Shown here in pieces: positions 43,076 through 52,073 of a DNA stretch of 64,000 bases. A program made the translations under genes and the position numbers. Under the pieces are notes generated by a model. The model ran no database searches, had not been told where the DNA came from, and worked only from the letters and a program-made list of their open reading frames with translations. How positions within the stretch are numbered: the first letter of the stretch is position 1; every line of letters starts with the position of its first letter. The stretch is from Streptomyces sp. NBC_00358. Lineage in GTDB: Bacteria; Actinomycetota; Actinomycetes; Streptomycetales; Streptomycetaceae. The stretch spans positions 8,804,001 to 8,868,000 of the forward strand of contig NZ_CP107976.1 in NCBI RefSeq assembly GCF_036099295.1, in the 5' to 3' direction.

Positions 43076-44577
43076 TGACGACTCCCCAGCAGGCGACCGT
43101 CCCCGCGCGGGCCGCCCACCCCGGTCTGCCCGAGACGGGCCGCACCGGCGCCGACCTCCTCGCCGAACTCACCGTCCTCACCGCCGCCGACCTGCCCACC
43201 CGGGGCGGACACACCACCGCCTACGTCTACGACAGCGGCCGTCCCGAGGTCCGCGAAGCCGCCGAACGGGCCTACCTGACGATGATGGAGGTCAACGGCC
43301 TGGACCCGACGGCCTTCCCCAGCATCGTCACCCTCGAACGCCAGGTCGTCGGCGCGACGGCAGCCCGGCTCGGCGGCGACGACACCACCCCGGGCATCTT
43401 CACCAGCGGCGGAACCGAGTCGATCATTCTCGCGGTGAAGGCCGCCCGGGACGCCCGCCCCGATGTCCTCGCCCCGGAGATCGTCGTCCCGGTCACCGCC
43501 CACGCCGCCTTCCACAAGGCCGGCAGCTACCTGCGGGTCACCGTCCGCAGCGCACCCGTCGACCCCGAGACCTACCGCGCCGACCCGGCCGCGATGGCCG
43601 CGCTCTGCAACGAGAACACCGTCCTCGTCGTCGCCTCCGCTCCGTCCTACGCACACGGCGTCATCGACCCCGTCGCCGAGATAGCCGCCGACGCCGCCGC
43701 CCGGGGCATTCCCTGCCATGTCGACGCCTGCGTCGGCGGCTGGCTGCTGCCCTGGCTCGCCGAGGCCGGCGCGCCCGTCCCGCCCTTCGACCTCTCCGTC
43801 GCCGGTGTCACCTCGCTCTCCTGCGACCTGCACAAGTTCGGCTACGCCCCCAAGGGCGCCTCCGTACTGCTGTTCCGCGACGAGGCACTGCGCCTCAACG
43901 CCTATTACGCCTGCGCCGCCTGGCCCGGCTACAGCGTCGTCAACTCCACGATCCAGAGCAGCAAGGGAGCCGGACCCCTCGCCGGGGCATGGGCCACGCT
44001 GCAGGCCCTCGGCGCCGACGGCTACCGCGAACTCGGCCGTGCCGCGCTGGCGGCGACCCGGCGACTGATCGATGGCGTCGGGTCCATCGACGGCCTCACC
44101 GTCCTCGGCACCCCCGAGGCCACCCTCGTCGCCATCGGCACCGACCCGGCCGACGAGACCCCGCTCGACCTCTTCGCCCTCGCCGACGAGACCCGCGCCC
44201 GGGGTTTCTTCCTCCAGCCCCAGCTCAGCCTCGACGGCCTCCCGGCCAACCTGCATCTGACCCTCACCGGAGTCAGCGAACACGGCGTCGAGGAACTGCT
44301 CACCGTCCTGCGCGACTGCGTCGGCATCGTCCGTCCGCTCGGGCCCCCGACACCCCCGGCGGACATCGTCGACCTGCTCCAGCAGGTGGATCTGACCGAA
44401 CTCGACAACGCGTCCTTCGCGGCGCTGCTCCCCGCCGCCGGTGTCGACCTGACCGGCGAGAACGCGGCCCGGATGGCCCCGGTCAACCGCCTCCTGGACG
44501 CCCTCCCGGCGGCGACCCGCGAGGTCATCGTCACCCGCTTCCTGTCCGCGCTCTACAGCCCGTACCTGGGCGGCTGA
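43075..44577 (+). CDS. PLP-dependent lyase/decarboxylase of the sphingosine-1-phosphate lyase type
   Basis: 500 residues. Fold-type I enzyme with FTSGGTESIILAVKAAR (phosphate cup), HVDACVGGW (Asp pairing with the pyridine N) and LSCDLHKFGYAPKG with K254 as Schiff-base lysine. This DxHKxGYxPKG context is that of the S1P lyase/group II decarboxylase branch. It could cleave a phosphorylated long-chain base or decarboxylate an amino acid. Third gene of the TetR-MFS operon, translationally coupled by TGATG. Confidence 0.85.
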   Translation: MTTPQQATVPARAAHPGLPETGRTGADLLAELTVLTAADLPTRGGHTTAYVYDSGRPEVREAAERAYLTMMEVNGLDPTAFPSIVTLERQVVGATAARLGGDDTTPGIFTSGGTESIILAVKAARDARPDVLAPEIVVPVTAHAAFHKAGSYLRVTVRSAPVDPETYRADPAAMAALCNENTVLVVASAPSYAHGVIDPVAEIAADAAARGIPCHVDACVGGWLLPWLAEAGAPVPPFDLSVAGVTSLSCDLHKFGYAPKGASVLLFRDEALRLNAYYACAAWPGYSVVNSTIQSSKGAGPLAGAWATLQALGADGYRELGRAALAATRRLIDGVGSIDGLTVLGTPEATLVAIGTDPADETPLDLFALADETRARGFFLQPQLSLDGLPANLHLTLTGVSEHGVEELLTVLRDCVGIVRPLGPPTPPADIVDLLQQVDLTELDNASFAALLPAAGVDLTGENAARMAPVNRLLDALPAATREVIVTRFLSALYSPYLGG

Positions 44578-44668
44578 GGAGGGCCGAAGGCGGCGAGGGG
44601 CGGGCGTCCCGCCGGGTCGCGAGGGCAGGTTCGGATCGTGTGCCGTCCGGCATCCGGGCCTGCCGGGC

Positions 44669-44842
44669 TCACCGGGCGACGCGCTGTTTCCGGCCGCCGC
44701 GGCGGAAGCGCACTCCGGCGTAGGCGAGGTCGGCGACCAGGACGAGGCAGCCGATGATCAGCAGGTAGAACAGCCCATGGGCGGCGAATCCGATGATGCC
44801 CAGGACGAGGGCCACAAGGATCAGGAACAGGAACAGGCTCAT
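44669..44842 (-). CDS. 57-residue hydrophobic membrane protein
   Basis: MSLFLFLILVALVLGIIGFA opens a protein with two membrane segments and a basic C-terminus (RFRRGGRKQRVAR). GGGAGA precedes the ATG. Such hydrophobic peptides occur commonly in Streptomyces near stress genes. It lies 25 bases after the PRC-barrel gene in the same direction, so the two may be cotranscribed. Confidence 0.75.
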   Translation of the reverse strand: MSLFLFLILVALVLGIIGFAAHGLFYLLIIGCLVLVADLAYAGVRFRRGGRKQRVAR

Positions 44843-44867
44843 GGGCTCTCCCGGCGGCGTTCGGCGA

Positions 44868-45224
44868 TCAGCGACGGGCGAGACGGCGCTCGCCCTTGAC
44901 GCCCGGTGTGTACTCGATTTCGTAGTGCGCGAAGACCTCCGGCTCGTCCGTCGCGGGCAGCACGCCGTCCGTGTCGATGGACGGGGCCTTCTTCACCAGG
45001 TTCTTGTCGTGAGCGACCTTCAGATAGCCCGGTCCGACGGTCGCGTGGTCCAGGGGTACGAACACCAGGCGACGGCGCGTGGGCAGGCCCACGGTCACGG
45101 TGGCGAAGGAAGGGCTGTCGGTGGCCGTGTCGACGTAGACGGATTCCAGGGTGCCGATCTTGTGCCCACCGGGGTCCAGCACGTCATGACCACGCCATTC
45201 ACGGATGTCGCCTGCCTCGAACAT
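44868..45224 (-). CDS. PRC-barrel domain protein
   Basis: 118 residues. An N-terminal PRC-barrel (IREWRGHDVLDPGGHKIGTL, DTATDSPSFATV) is followed by a charged tail. The beta-barrel fold occurs in photosynthetic reaction-centre H subunits and RimM; stand-alone actinobacterial members are thought to be stress proteins. Two ATGs are adjacent; GGAGGT spacing favours the second. Confidence 0.85.
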   Translation of the reverse strand: MFEAGDIREWRGHDVLDPGGHKIGTLESVYVDTATDSPSFATVTVGLPTRRRLVFVPLDHATVGPGYLKVAHDKNLVKKAPSIDTDGVLPATDEPEVFAHYEIEYTPGVKGERRLARR

Positions 45225-45385
45225 CATGTACCTCCACAGGGGGAGGTACCCCCGATCGCGGGTCTGATGCCCTGGTGGTTCCGGTGTTGTGCCCAGGACG
45301 GGCGAGCGGCACACGTGTTCGTCACGCCGTGCCTGGCGCCGTGGCTGGTACGAGCCGCTGGGCCCCGCGGAACACGGACGAGCCG

Positions 45386-45808
45386 TCACACCGCGCCGCG
45401 TACTCCCCTGAGGTCGCGGCCGGTGACCATATCGGAGTCGATCCGCACGAAAACCGCGTTCCGCGAGGGTATCCAAGAGCTCGGACCGACCTGCGACAGC
45501 CGTTCGTGCTCGGCGGGATCGGTCATGACCCCGGCGCGTCCGGTCACGACCACACTCCAGCCGGACCGGGTCTCCGCGTCGAACTCGTCCGCCTCGAAGG
45601 CGACCACGACTCCGTCGATCGCGCGGACGAGGTCCGAGTCCGAGGAGGTGCAGAGAAGGACGGAGTTGTCCGTGTCCAGGCAGAAATTGACGGGAAGGAC
45701 CGCGGGCAGTGCCTGCCGGGTGTACACCACGCGGCCGACCGGGACCTTGGCCAGGAGGCGCAGGCACTCCCGCCGGTCGAGTTCGTGAAGGGCGTCGTCC
45801 TGGGACAT
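45386..45808 (-). CDS. Pyridoxamine 5'-phosphate oxidase-fold (FMN/F420-type) protein
   Basis: 140 residues. The split-barrel pattern LLAKVPVGRVVYTRQALPAV ... PVNFCLDTD and GWSVVVTGRAGVMTD is that of the HugZ/PNPOx-like family with a helical N-terminus. Such proteins are frequent in actinobacterial dormancy/oxygen-limitation regulons. A palindrome resembling DevR/OsdR sites lies 31 bases upstream. Confidence 0.87.
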   Translation of the reverse strand: MSQDDALHELDRRECLRLLAKVPVGRVVYTRQALPAVLPVNFCLDTDNSVLLCTSSDSDLVRAIDGVVVAFEADEFDAETRSGWSVVVTGRAGVMTDPAEHERLSQVGPSSWIPSRNAVFVRIDSDMVTGRDLRGVRGAV

Positions 45809-45838
45809 CCATCCATCGTCCCCGCGCGGGCCAGGGCC

Positions 45839-45862
45839 GTGTAGGGCCGGTCGGCCCTACAC
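45839..45862. promoter_or_regulatory. 24-base inverted repeat resembling an OsdR/DevR box
   Basis: GTGTAGGGCCG and its exact complement flank a 2-base centre, giving a core GGGCCGGTCGGCCC. This is close to the GGGCCGATCGGCCC-type core associated with the Streptomyces DevR-like regulator OsdR. It sits in front of a PNPOx gene. Confidence 0.5.
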
Positions 45863-45964
45863 GAGGGCCGACCGGCCGGGACCCACCGGCGTGACGGCGC
45901 GAGGAACGGGGCCCGTTTCGCCCGCCCGTTCCGCCCGCTCCACCGGAAGCCGTTCCGGCGCCCG

Positions 45965-46411
45965 TCAGCCGGGCCCACGGACCATGAAGACATCCACCGG
46001 GTCCTCGGTCTCGACCGTGAACCCGTGCCGCTCGTAGAGCCGTCGGGCAGGGCTCCCCCGCAGTACGTTCAACCGGACCGGGACGCCGAGACGGTCACAC
46101 CGCTCCAACAGTTCGCCCAGCACGCCCGAGCCGATCCCGCACCCCTGCAGACGGGGCGCCAGGTAGAAGTGCTCGAACCAGCGCACGTCGTTCTCCGGGC
46201 GCAGGGCCACGCAGCCCGCGAACGCGCCACCGACCTCGATCACCCAGGTGTGGGCCGGGTCGAATCCGTCCCGCAGCCGCTGCCGTACGCGGTGCGCGTC
46301 GTACCGCCCGAGCCGTTCCAGATCCGCCCGCATCACCACGGCACGCAACTCGGCCACCTCTTCCACATCGCGAAGCGACGCCGGCCGAAGTTCCCAATCC
46401 ACCATGATCAT
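45965..46411 (-). CDS. GNAT-family N-acetyltransferase
   Basis: 148 residues. The acetyl-CoA motif A reads FYLAPRLQGCGIGSGVLGEL and the C-terminal strand-helix LNVLRGSPARRLYERHGF is motif B. It acetylates an amine of unknown nature. ATG 46405 is an alternative start; no strong ribosome site decides. Confidence 0.88.
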   Translation of the reverse strand: MIMVDWELRPASLRDVEEVAELRAVVMRADLERLGRYDAHRVRQRLRDGFDPAHTWVIEVGGAFAGCVALRPENDVRWFEHFYLAPRLQGCGIGSGVLGELLERCDRLGVPVRLNVLRGSPARRLYERHGFTVETEDPVDVFMVRGPG

Positions 46412-46631
46412 CACGCTACCGCGCACGCCTGAAGGGTCCGACGCGGGGGCAGGGGACCTGGACGGGACCTGCGGGTGTCCCTCGCCCCTGGCAACGTGGG
46501 GGCGATGCCCCCGAGCCCCGCTCGCACCCCCCTTGCCTCACGTCACCCCCGTCCCGCCTCACCCCCTGTCGCACTCCACCACCTGCCCCACGCCGGAGTC
46601 ACCGCGTACGCGATCCGAAGGAGAGCCGGTC

Positions 46632-47450
46632 ATGACCACATTCCCCACCTCGCGAGCAGTCCGGACAACCCCGGAGGGCCTTCTCTGGGAGCCAAGTGAT
46701 CGCTGGGTACGCGGCCGCAAGGGCGAGGTCACCGTTGTGGACAGCCGACACCCCGTCCTCGTATGGGAGCCCGAGGTGCCGGTGCCGCTGTACGCCTTCC
46801 CGCGCGAGGAGGTCCGCGAGGACCTGCTCCGCCCCGCGAGGAATCCCCTGACCGGCACGCACACCGGATCGCGGATCTTCTACGATCTCGATCTCGACGG
46901 TGAGCTGCTGGAGAACGCGGCCTGGACGTTCGCCGCCGCCGACCTGGCCGGTCACATCGCCTTCGAGTGGTTCCGGCGCGCGGGACGAGGCCTGGAGCAC
47001 TGGTACGAGGAGGAGGAAGAGATCTTCATCCACCCGCGCGACCCGCACAAACGGGTGGACGCCCTGCCGAGCAGCCGCCATGTCCGGGTCGAGATCGACG
47101 GCACACTCGTCGCCGACACCCGCCGTCCGGTCCTGCTCTTCGAAACAGGACTGCCGACACGGTTCTACGTCCCGCGCGAGGACGTCCGTCTGGAACTGTT
47201 CGTCCCGACCGACCACCACACCGGCTGCCCCTACAAGGGCACGGCCGAGTACTGGTCGTGGCGGGGCACGGCCGGCGTTCCGCGGAACATCGTCTGGAGC
47301 TACCCGCAGCCGTTGCCCGCGGTGGGCGCGATCAGGGATCTCCTGGCCTTCTACAACGAGGCGGTCGACATCACCGTGGACGGTGAGAGCCTGGCGCGTC
47401 CGGTCACGCCCTTCACCAGAACGCTGTCGCAGCAGCCGCCATCGAGCTGA
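46632..47450 (+). CDS. DUF427 family protein (two DUF427 units)
   Basis: 272 residues containing two similar halves, each with V(D/A)..RPVL(V/L)(W/F)E ... YxPREDVR: the first at about 36-100, the second at about 150-255 with TGCPYKGTAEYWSW. Small beta-barrel-like proteins of unknown biochemical role, common in actinomycetes. GAAGGAGAGCC precedes the ATG. No operon partner is close. Confidence 0.87.
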   Translation: MTTFPTSRAVRTTPEGLLWEPSDRWVRGRKGEVTVVDSRHPVLVWEPEVPVPLYAFPREEVREDLLRPARNPLTGTHTGSRIFYDLDLDGELLENAAWTFAAADLAGHIAFEWFRRAGRGLEHWYEEEEEIFIHPRDPHKRVDALPSSRHVRVEIDGTLVADTRRPVLLFETGLPTRFYVPREDVRLELFVPTDHHTGCPYKGTAEYWSWRGTAGVPRNIVWSYPQPLPAVGAIRDLLAFYNEAVDITVDGESLARPVTPFTRTLSQQPPSS

Positions 47451-47551
47451 CGGCCCTGCTTCGGCCATGAGCAGGCCGATGCCGGTGACCACTGCGTGCC
47501 GCGATGGAGTACCTGCGCGGTGAGCCGGGCCGGGGGCGGGATAATCCGGGC

Positions 47552-48694
47552 GTGATCCTCACCGCGCGACAGCTCGCTCTGGCCACCCTGGACCGTCAGT
47601 TCCTGCTGGAGCGCCGACGTGTCGATGTGGCGGAGGCGGTTCGTCGGCTCTGCGCGCTGCAGGCGCAGGCGCCGGCCTCGCCGTACCTGGCTCTGTGGAA
47701 CCGCGTCCAGGACTTCGTGCCCGGGGATCTCGACGCCGCGTTCACGGATCGCCGGATCGTGAAGGCGACCCTCATGAGGATCACGCTGCACGCCGTCCAC
47801 GCCGAGGACCACGCACCCTTCTACGCCGCCATGGTGAGGAGCCTGCGGGCGTCCCGCCTGTACGACCGCCGCTACACCTCGACGGAGCTGACCGACGCCG
47901 ACGCCGACGGGTTGCTTCCAGGACTCGCCGAGATCCTGGCGCGACCCCACACGGGCGCCGAGGTGGAAGCAGACCTCGCCGGGCGGCTCGGTGAGCACGC
48001 GCGCCGGCTGTGGTGGGCGCTGCGGACCTACGCGCCGGTCCAGCACGTGCCGGCCGGAGGCCCTTGGTCGTTCACCCAGCCGAACACCTACATCGCCTCC
48101 CCGGCCACCTCCGGATCCGCGCCACAGGACGCGGAGGCGGCCGGGGTGCGGCGCCTGCTGCTCAGCTACCTGAGGGCGTTCGGACCCGCGTCGGCCCAGG
48201 ATTTCGCCCGGTTCACCCTGCTGGGGCGCGCGGTCGTCACCCAGGCGCTGCGGGAGCTCGGAGACCAGGTGGTCCGGGTACAAGGTCCGGACCGCGCCGC
48301 CCTGTTCGACCTGGAGGGCGCCACCGTACCCGGCGAGGACGCCCACGCGCCCCCGAGGCTGCTCCCGATGTGGGACAGCACCTTGCTCGCCCACGCGCTC
48401 CCCGGCCGGGTCATGCCGAGGGAATACCGGCCGCTGGTCGTGCGGCGCAACGGCGACATCCTGCCCACCCTGCTGGTCGACGGACAGGTCGCCGGAGTGT
48501 GGCGCGCGGTCGAGGGCGGCCTTGAACTGACCGCCTTCCACGAACTCGGAAAGACAGCGTGGCAAGGCCTGACCGCCGAGGCGGAGAAACTGACGGCACT
48601 GCTCGCCGACCGGGATCCACTCGTCTACCGGCGCTACTGGCACTGGTGGGACAAGGGGATTCCCGGTGCCGAGAGCAGAATGGTCAGGGACTGA
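47552..48694 (+). CDS. Winged-helix DNA-binding domain protein (HTH_42/AlkZ-like)
   Basis: 380 residues. LTARQLALATLDRQFLLER and LCALQAQAPASPYLALWNRV open the HTH_42 family; later parts include LPMWDSTLLAH and VDGQVAGVWR. The family includes the interstrand-crosslink glycosylase AlkZ/YcaQ, but most actinobacterial members are uncharacterised. A -10-like GATAAT lies six bases before the GTG start, suggesting a leaderless transcript; ATG 47504 is an alternative. Confidence 0.83.
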   Translation: MILTARQLALATLDRQFLLERRRVDVAEAVRRLCALQAQAPASPYLALWNRVQDFVPGDLDAAFTDRRIVKATLMRITLHAVHAEDHAPFYAAMVRSLRASRLYDRRYTSTELTDADADGLLPGLAEILARPHTGAEVEADLAGRLGEHARRLWWALRTYAPVQHVPAGGPWSFTQPNTYIASPATSGSAPQDAEAAGVRRLLLSYLRAFGPASAQDFARFTLLGRAVVTQALRELGDQVVRVQGPDRAALFDLEGATVPGEDAHAPPRLLPMWDSTLLAHALPGRVMPREYRPLVVRRNGDILPTLLVDGQVAGVWRAVEGGLELTAFHELGKTAWQGLTAEAEKLTALLADRDPLVYRRYWHWWDKGIPGAESRMVRD

Positions 48695-48868
48695 CAGCCA
48701 GGCGGGGCCGCCGAGTCGACCTGGTGACAAGGAGGGGTGCGGACAGTCCTCCGCCGGACGCCCCGGCGCGAGGGGCGACCGATACCGGGTGCCGTTGATC
48801 CCGACGGACTGTGGTCGCGGGGCCCCTCGCCGGTACGGTGGGAATCCCCCTGAGGGAGGTTCAGGTTC

Positions 48869-49783
48869 GTGTCTCCTGACAGCATGTGGAGCATCGGCGA
48901 GCTCGCCGAGCGTGCTGGTGTCACCGTCAAGACGGTCCGGTTCTATTCGGATCGCGGTCTGCTGCCCGAAGGCGTCCGAAGCACCGGCGGCCACCGCCGG
49001 TACGGCCCCGAGGCACTTGACCGGCTCCACCTGATCCGCTCCCTGCGTACCCTCGACCTGCCGGTTCCCGAAGTCGGCCGTGTCCTCGACGAGGAGGACA
49101 CGCTGGAGGACGTCGTCGCGCGGCAGTTGCGGCAGGTCGGCTCACGCCTGGCCGCCCTGCGCTGGCAGGAGGCGGCCCTCCGACTACTGCGGGACTGTCC
49201 CCCCGAGGAACGCGCGGAGCGGCTGCGGCTGATCGGGGCCGTGTCCGTCCCGCCCAGCACGGCGGCGCTCGCGCGCTTCTGGCGGCGCTGGCTGCCGCCA
49301 CGCCTTCCGGCCCGGCTTGTCTCCTCCATCGTCGAACACGCGGTTCCGCAACTCCCCGAAGGCCCGACGCCGGTCCAGGTACTTGCCTTCACCCGGTTGC
49401 ACGCCTTCGTCACCGCCCCCTGCCCCGGCCCCGACAACGGCCGGCCCGCGGCACACCGGCCGGACGGAGGCCGCCCGGCCGTGCTCTACGACGGTCTCAC
49501 CGAGGCGTACGCGCTTGCCTCGCCGCTGCTGCGGGCGGAGCGGCCACCGCACGGCGGTGAGGCACTCGACTGCTTCGTCTCCGCCTACGCCCGCTCGCGC
49601 GGCGCACGTGACACACCCGCCTTCCGCCGTGCGCTCAGCGGGGTGCTGGCCGCGGACCCGCGCATCGACCACTACTGGAAACTCACCGGGGAGATCATCG
49701 GCCCGTCGGAACCCACCCCCGGGACCATCCACGACTGGCTCTGCGCGGCACTGGACGATCAACTCGCCCGCCAGGCGGGCTGA
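48869..49783 (+). CDS. MerR-family transcriptional regulator
   Basis: 304 residues. The N-terminal MerR HTH (WSIGELAERAGVTVKTVRFY followed by RGLLPEG and HRRYGPEAL) is followed by a long dimerisation helix and a 190-residue C-terminal domain without cysteine pairs typical of metal sensors, so it probably binds an organic ligand. GTG start with GGGAGGTTCAGGTTC upstream. Target genes not evident. Confidence 0.92.
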   Translation: MSPDSMWSIGELAERAGVTVKTVRFYSDRGLLPEGVRSTGGHRRYGPEALDRLHLIRSLRTLDLPVPEVGRVLDEEDTLEDVVARQLRQVGSRLAALRWQEAALRLLRDCPPEERAERLRLIGAVSVPPSTAALARFWRRWLPPRLPARLVSSIVEHAVPQLPEGPTPVQVLAFTRLHAFVTAPCPGPDNGRPAAHRPDGGRPAVLYDGLTEAYALASPLLRAERPPHGGEALDCFVSAYARSRGARDTPAFRRALSGVLAADPRIDHYWKLTGEIIGPSEPTPGTIHDWLCAALDDQLARQAG

Positions 49784-49843
49784 TTCGGTTCTGCCTCCCA
49801 CCGCGTACCCCGGTGGGAGGCAGACCCTTCTCAATGCTTCGTG

Positions 49844-50584
49844 TCAGGACCGGGCGAGGACGCAGAACTCGTGGCCCTCGGGGTCGGCCAGACACGTCCA
49901 CGGGACGTCGCCCTGGCCGACGTCGAGGTCGGTCGCGCCGAGGGCCCGCAGCCGGGCCACCTCCGCCGCCTTGTCGTCACCGGGGTCCGGGACCAGGTCG
50001 AGATGGACGCGGTCCGGCACGGTCTTCACGCCGGGCGTGCGGAGGAACTCGAGATACGGGCCGACCCCCTTGGCGGAGCGCCACACCGCGTGATCGTCGG
50101 TCACCTCGTGCAGGGTCCAGCCGATCGCCTCACCCCAGAACCGTGCCATGGCCCGCGGATCCACGCAGTCGACCACCACCGCGGCGATCGGCCCCGTGTC
50201 CCGGTAGACGTCCCGGGGCTCCAGCACACAGAACTCGTTGCCCTCCGGGTCGGCGAGGACCGTCCACGGCACATCTCCCTGGCCCACATGGGCGGGCGTC
50301 GCGCCGAGAGCCGTCAGGCGCGCGACCAACTCCGCCTGATGCGCAGCGGAGGTGGTGGCGAGATCGAGGTGCACACGGTTCTTCGTCGTCGACTTGGGTT
50401 CCGGGACGGCGATGACATCGACGCAGAGTCCGACCGGGTCCAGCCAGTCGAAGCCGGCGGGTTTGACGGCGGTCGCGCCCGCTTCCTCGCCGGCGAGATG
50501 CCAGCCGAGCGCGCCCGCCCAGAACCGGCCGACCGCCGCGTCGTCAAGGGCCTTCATGTTCACCAGAACGGGTCGCAGTGTCAT
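49844..50584 (-). CDS. VOC (glyoxalase-fold) protein, two modules
   Basis: 246 residues made of two VOC halves, each opening like FWAGALGWHL / FWGEAIGWTL and closing with PWTVLADPEGNEFCVL / PWTCLADPEGHEFCVL. The paired beta-alpha-beta units form a metal or ligand cavity, as in dioxygenases, glyoxalases and bleomycin-binding proteins. Function not assignable. The ATG at MTLRP is chosen over an upstream GTG-like extension. Confidence 0.9.
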   Translation of the reverse strand: MTLRPVLVNMKALDDAAVGRFWAGALGWHLAGEEAGATAVKPAGFDWLDPVGLCVDVIAVPEPKSTTKNRVHLDLATTSAAHQAELVARLTALGATPAHVGQGDVPWTVLADPEGNEFCVLEPRDVYRDTGPIAAVVVDCVDPRAMARFWGEAIGWTLHEVTDDHAVWRSAKGVGPYLEFLRTPGVKTVPDRVHLDLVPDPGDDKAAEVARLRALGATDLDVGQGDVPWTCLADPEGHEFCVLARS

Positions 50585-50759
50585 GCCGACGACCCTACGC
50601 ACGCCGCGACGGCCGCGACGACACCCGCGGGTGTCGTCGCCGAGCAGAGATCGACTCGAACGGTCCGCGAGGCTGTGGACCTGTCCGGGGCGGACATCGG
50701 ACCCGCACGCCGCGCCCCGGTCACACCCACAGCCTCGTGCGGGCCTCTCCGTTCACCGT

Positions 50760-51317
50760 TCAGAACGCCCACCGCGTATGGGAGTAGACCCCGTCGTCGC
50801 GACCGAAGCCGTACGCCGTCGCCGGGGCCACCGCGAACACCATCACGTCTCCCTTGCGGAAGGCGTCCCCGATCCCGTGGAAGGTGCCTTCCGGGGAGGT
50901 GATGTGCGGACCGTATTTCGTTTCGTACGCCGCGATCACCGCTTCCAGGACCGCAGGATCGGCAACCGGCTCCGCCTTGCCCTCGATCACCAGGTCGAGC
51001 CCCTCGGTGAGCGAGTTCCCGCCGGTGGTCAGCGCGCAGTGTGCGTCCTGGGCGAGGTTCTTCGCCTTCTGCTCGCCCCTGCCGGTGGAGAAGTACAGCA
51101 CTCCGTCGTGCCAGGCGGCGATCACAGGGGTGACGTGCAGCCGGCCGTCGGGCCGGACCGTCGACACCCAGAAGATCTCTGCGGCCTCCATCTGCCGCTG
51201 GGCCTCGGCCCACTCGGTGGCCGTGACCTCCGCGGCACCCGGGCGGGGCTGGAACGCGGAGCTGTATCGGGCATCCAGCTCGGTGACGGGCTGCCTTGCG
51301 GGTTCCTGCGCGGGCAT
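50760..51317 (-). CDS. PPOX-class F420/FMN-dependent split-barrel protein
   Basis: 185 residues. The split-barrel reads WVSTVRPDGRLHVTPVIAAW ... YFSTGRGEQKAKNLAQDAH, typical of the actinobacterial F420-binding pyridoxamine-oxidase-like family. Probable deazaflavin-dependent reductase or F420 carrier; substrate unknown. GGAAGGGAG seven bases before the ATG supports the start over an upstream in-frame codon. Confidence 0.88.
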   Translation of the reverse strand: MPAQEPARQPVTELDARYSSAFQPRPGAAEVTATEWAEAQRQMEAAEIFWVSTVRPDGRLHVTPVIAAWHDGVLYFSTGRGEQKAKNLAQDAHCALTTGGNSLTEGLDLVIEGKAEPVADPAVLEAVIAAYETKYGPHITSPEGTFHGIGDAFRKGDVMVFAVAPATAYGFGRDDGVYSHTRWAF

Positions 51318-51376
51318 GACGAACTCCCTTCCTCCACCTGACAACGACCTGTCGCTGTTCCAGGATGTCCGTCCGG

Positions 51377-51634
51377 TCAGGAAGCCACGGTGGCGTTCAG
51401 CCCGTAGTCCAGCTCCGAGCCGTCGACCAGAACGGCCTCGACCGTGCGCGTACGGGGGTCGATGTCGGCCACGATCCCGTCCCCGGCGTAGCGGGGATAA
51501 CCGGTCTCACCCGTCTCGCCGGTCGCCTCCACGACCGCCGATCGCACGGCTGAGTCCTGCACGGACGCGGCGTCCCTGTTCTCAAGGTATTCGGGGACCA
51601 GCAAGACGGTGAAACGCTGGGACTCGGTAGTCAT
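51377..51634 (-). CDS. Small DUF1902-like/antitoxin-like hypothetical protein
   Basis: 85 residues. It begins MTTESQRFTVLLVPEYLENR and ends with strands (VEAVLVDGSELDYGLN). The amphipathic strand opening resembles small HicB/DUF1902-type folds, but no toxin partner is adjacent. GGAG three bases before the ATG. Upstream DNA has an unusual TTAAAT. Confidence 0.6.
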   Translation of the reverse strand: MTTESQRFTVLLVPEYLENRDAASVQDSAVRSAVVEATGETGETGYPRYAGDGIVADIDPRTRTVEAVLVDGSELDYGLNATVAS

Positions 51635-52073
51635 GCTCCGGTATTTAAGTGCCTCTCCGGCCGCCCGTCGCGCAGGCGCACGGTGGGTCTCGCGCACCGG
51701 GTCCGTCGGCCGGAAGCCCGAGGAGCGTCCCGAGGGAATCGCCGACGAACCCGGGGCACCGTCCGGTTTCCTTGCCGCGGCTGCGCGGCCGCGCAGTCCT
51801 TGTGGCGCCGCCCGGCGCCGAGGCCCCGGAGCAGTACGCCGAGCGGTACATCGAGCCGTCGGCCGAGCGGGCGACGGCGGTGGGACGTGCCGTGCCGAGG
51901 GGGAAGGCATCGATCGTGCCGCCGATCCGGGCGGTGCCGCAGGGCACGACGGCGTCCCGCCTCCGGACGGGCGCCCGACACACCCGCGGTACCGCTCCAG
52001 GCCTGAGTGACGGCAACCGTATCCGCAGGACGGTTCGGCGACCTGCCGACCGACCAGAACAGATGGGCCGACC
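51635..52073. other. 439-base region without a convincing gene
   Basis: Several overlapping reading frames exist on both strands, but none has a recognisable domain, a good ribosome site or consistent codon bias. Contains the promoters for the two flanking divergent genes. Confidence 0.4.
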
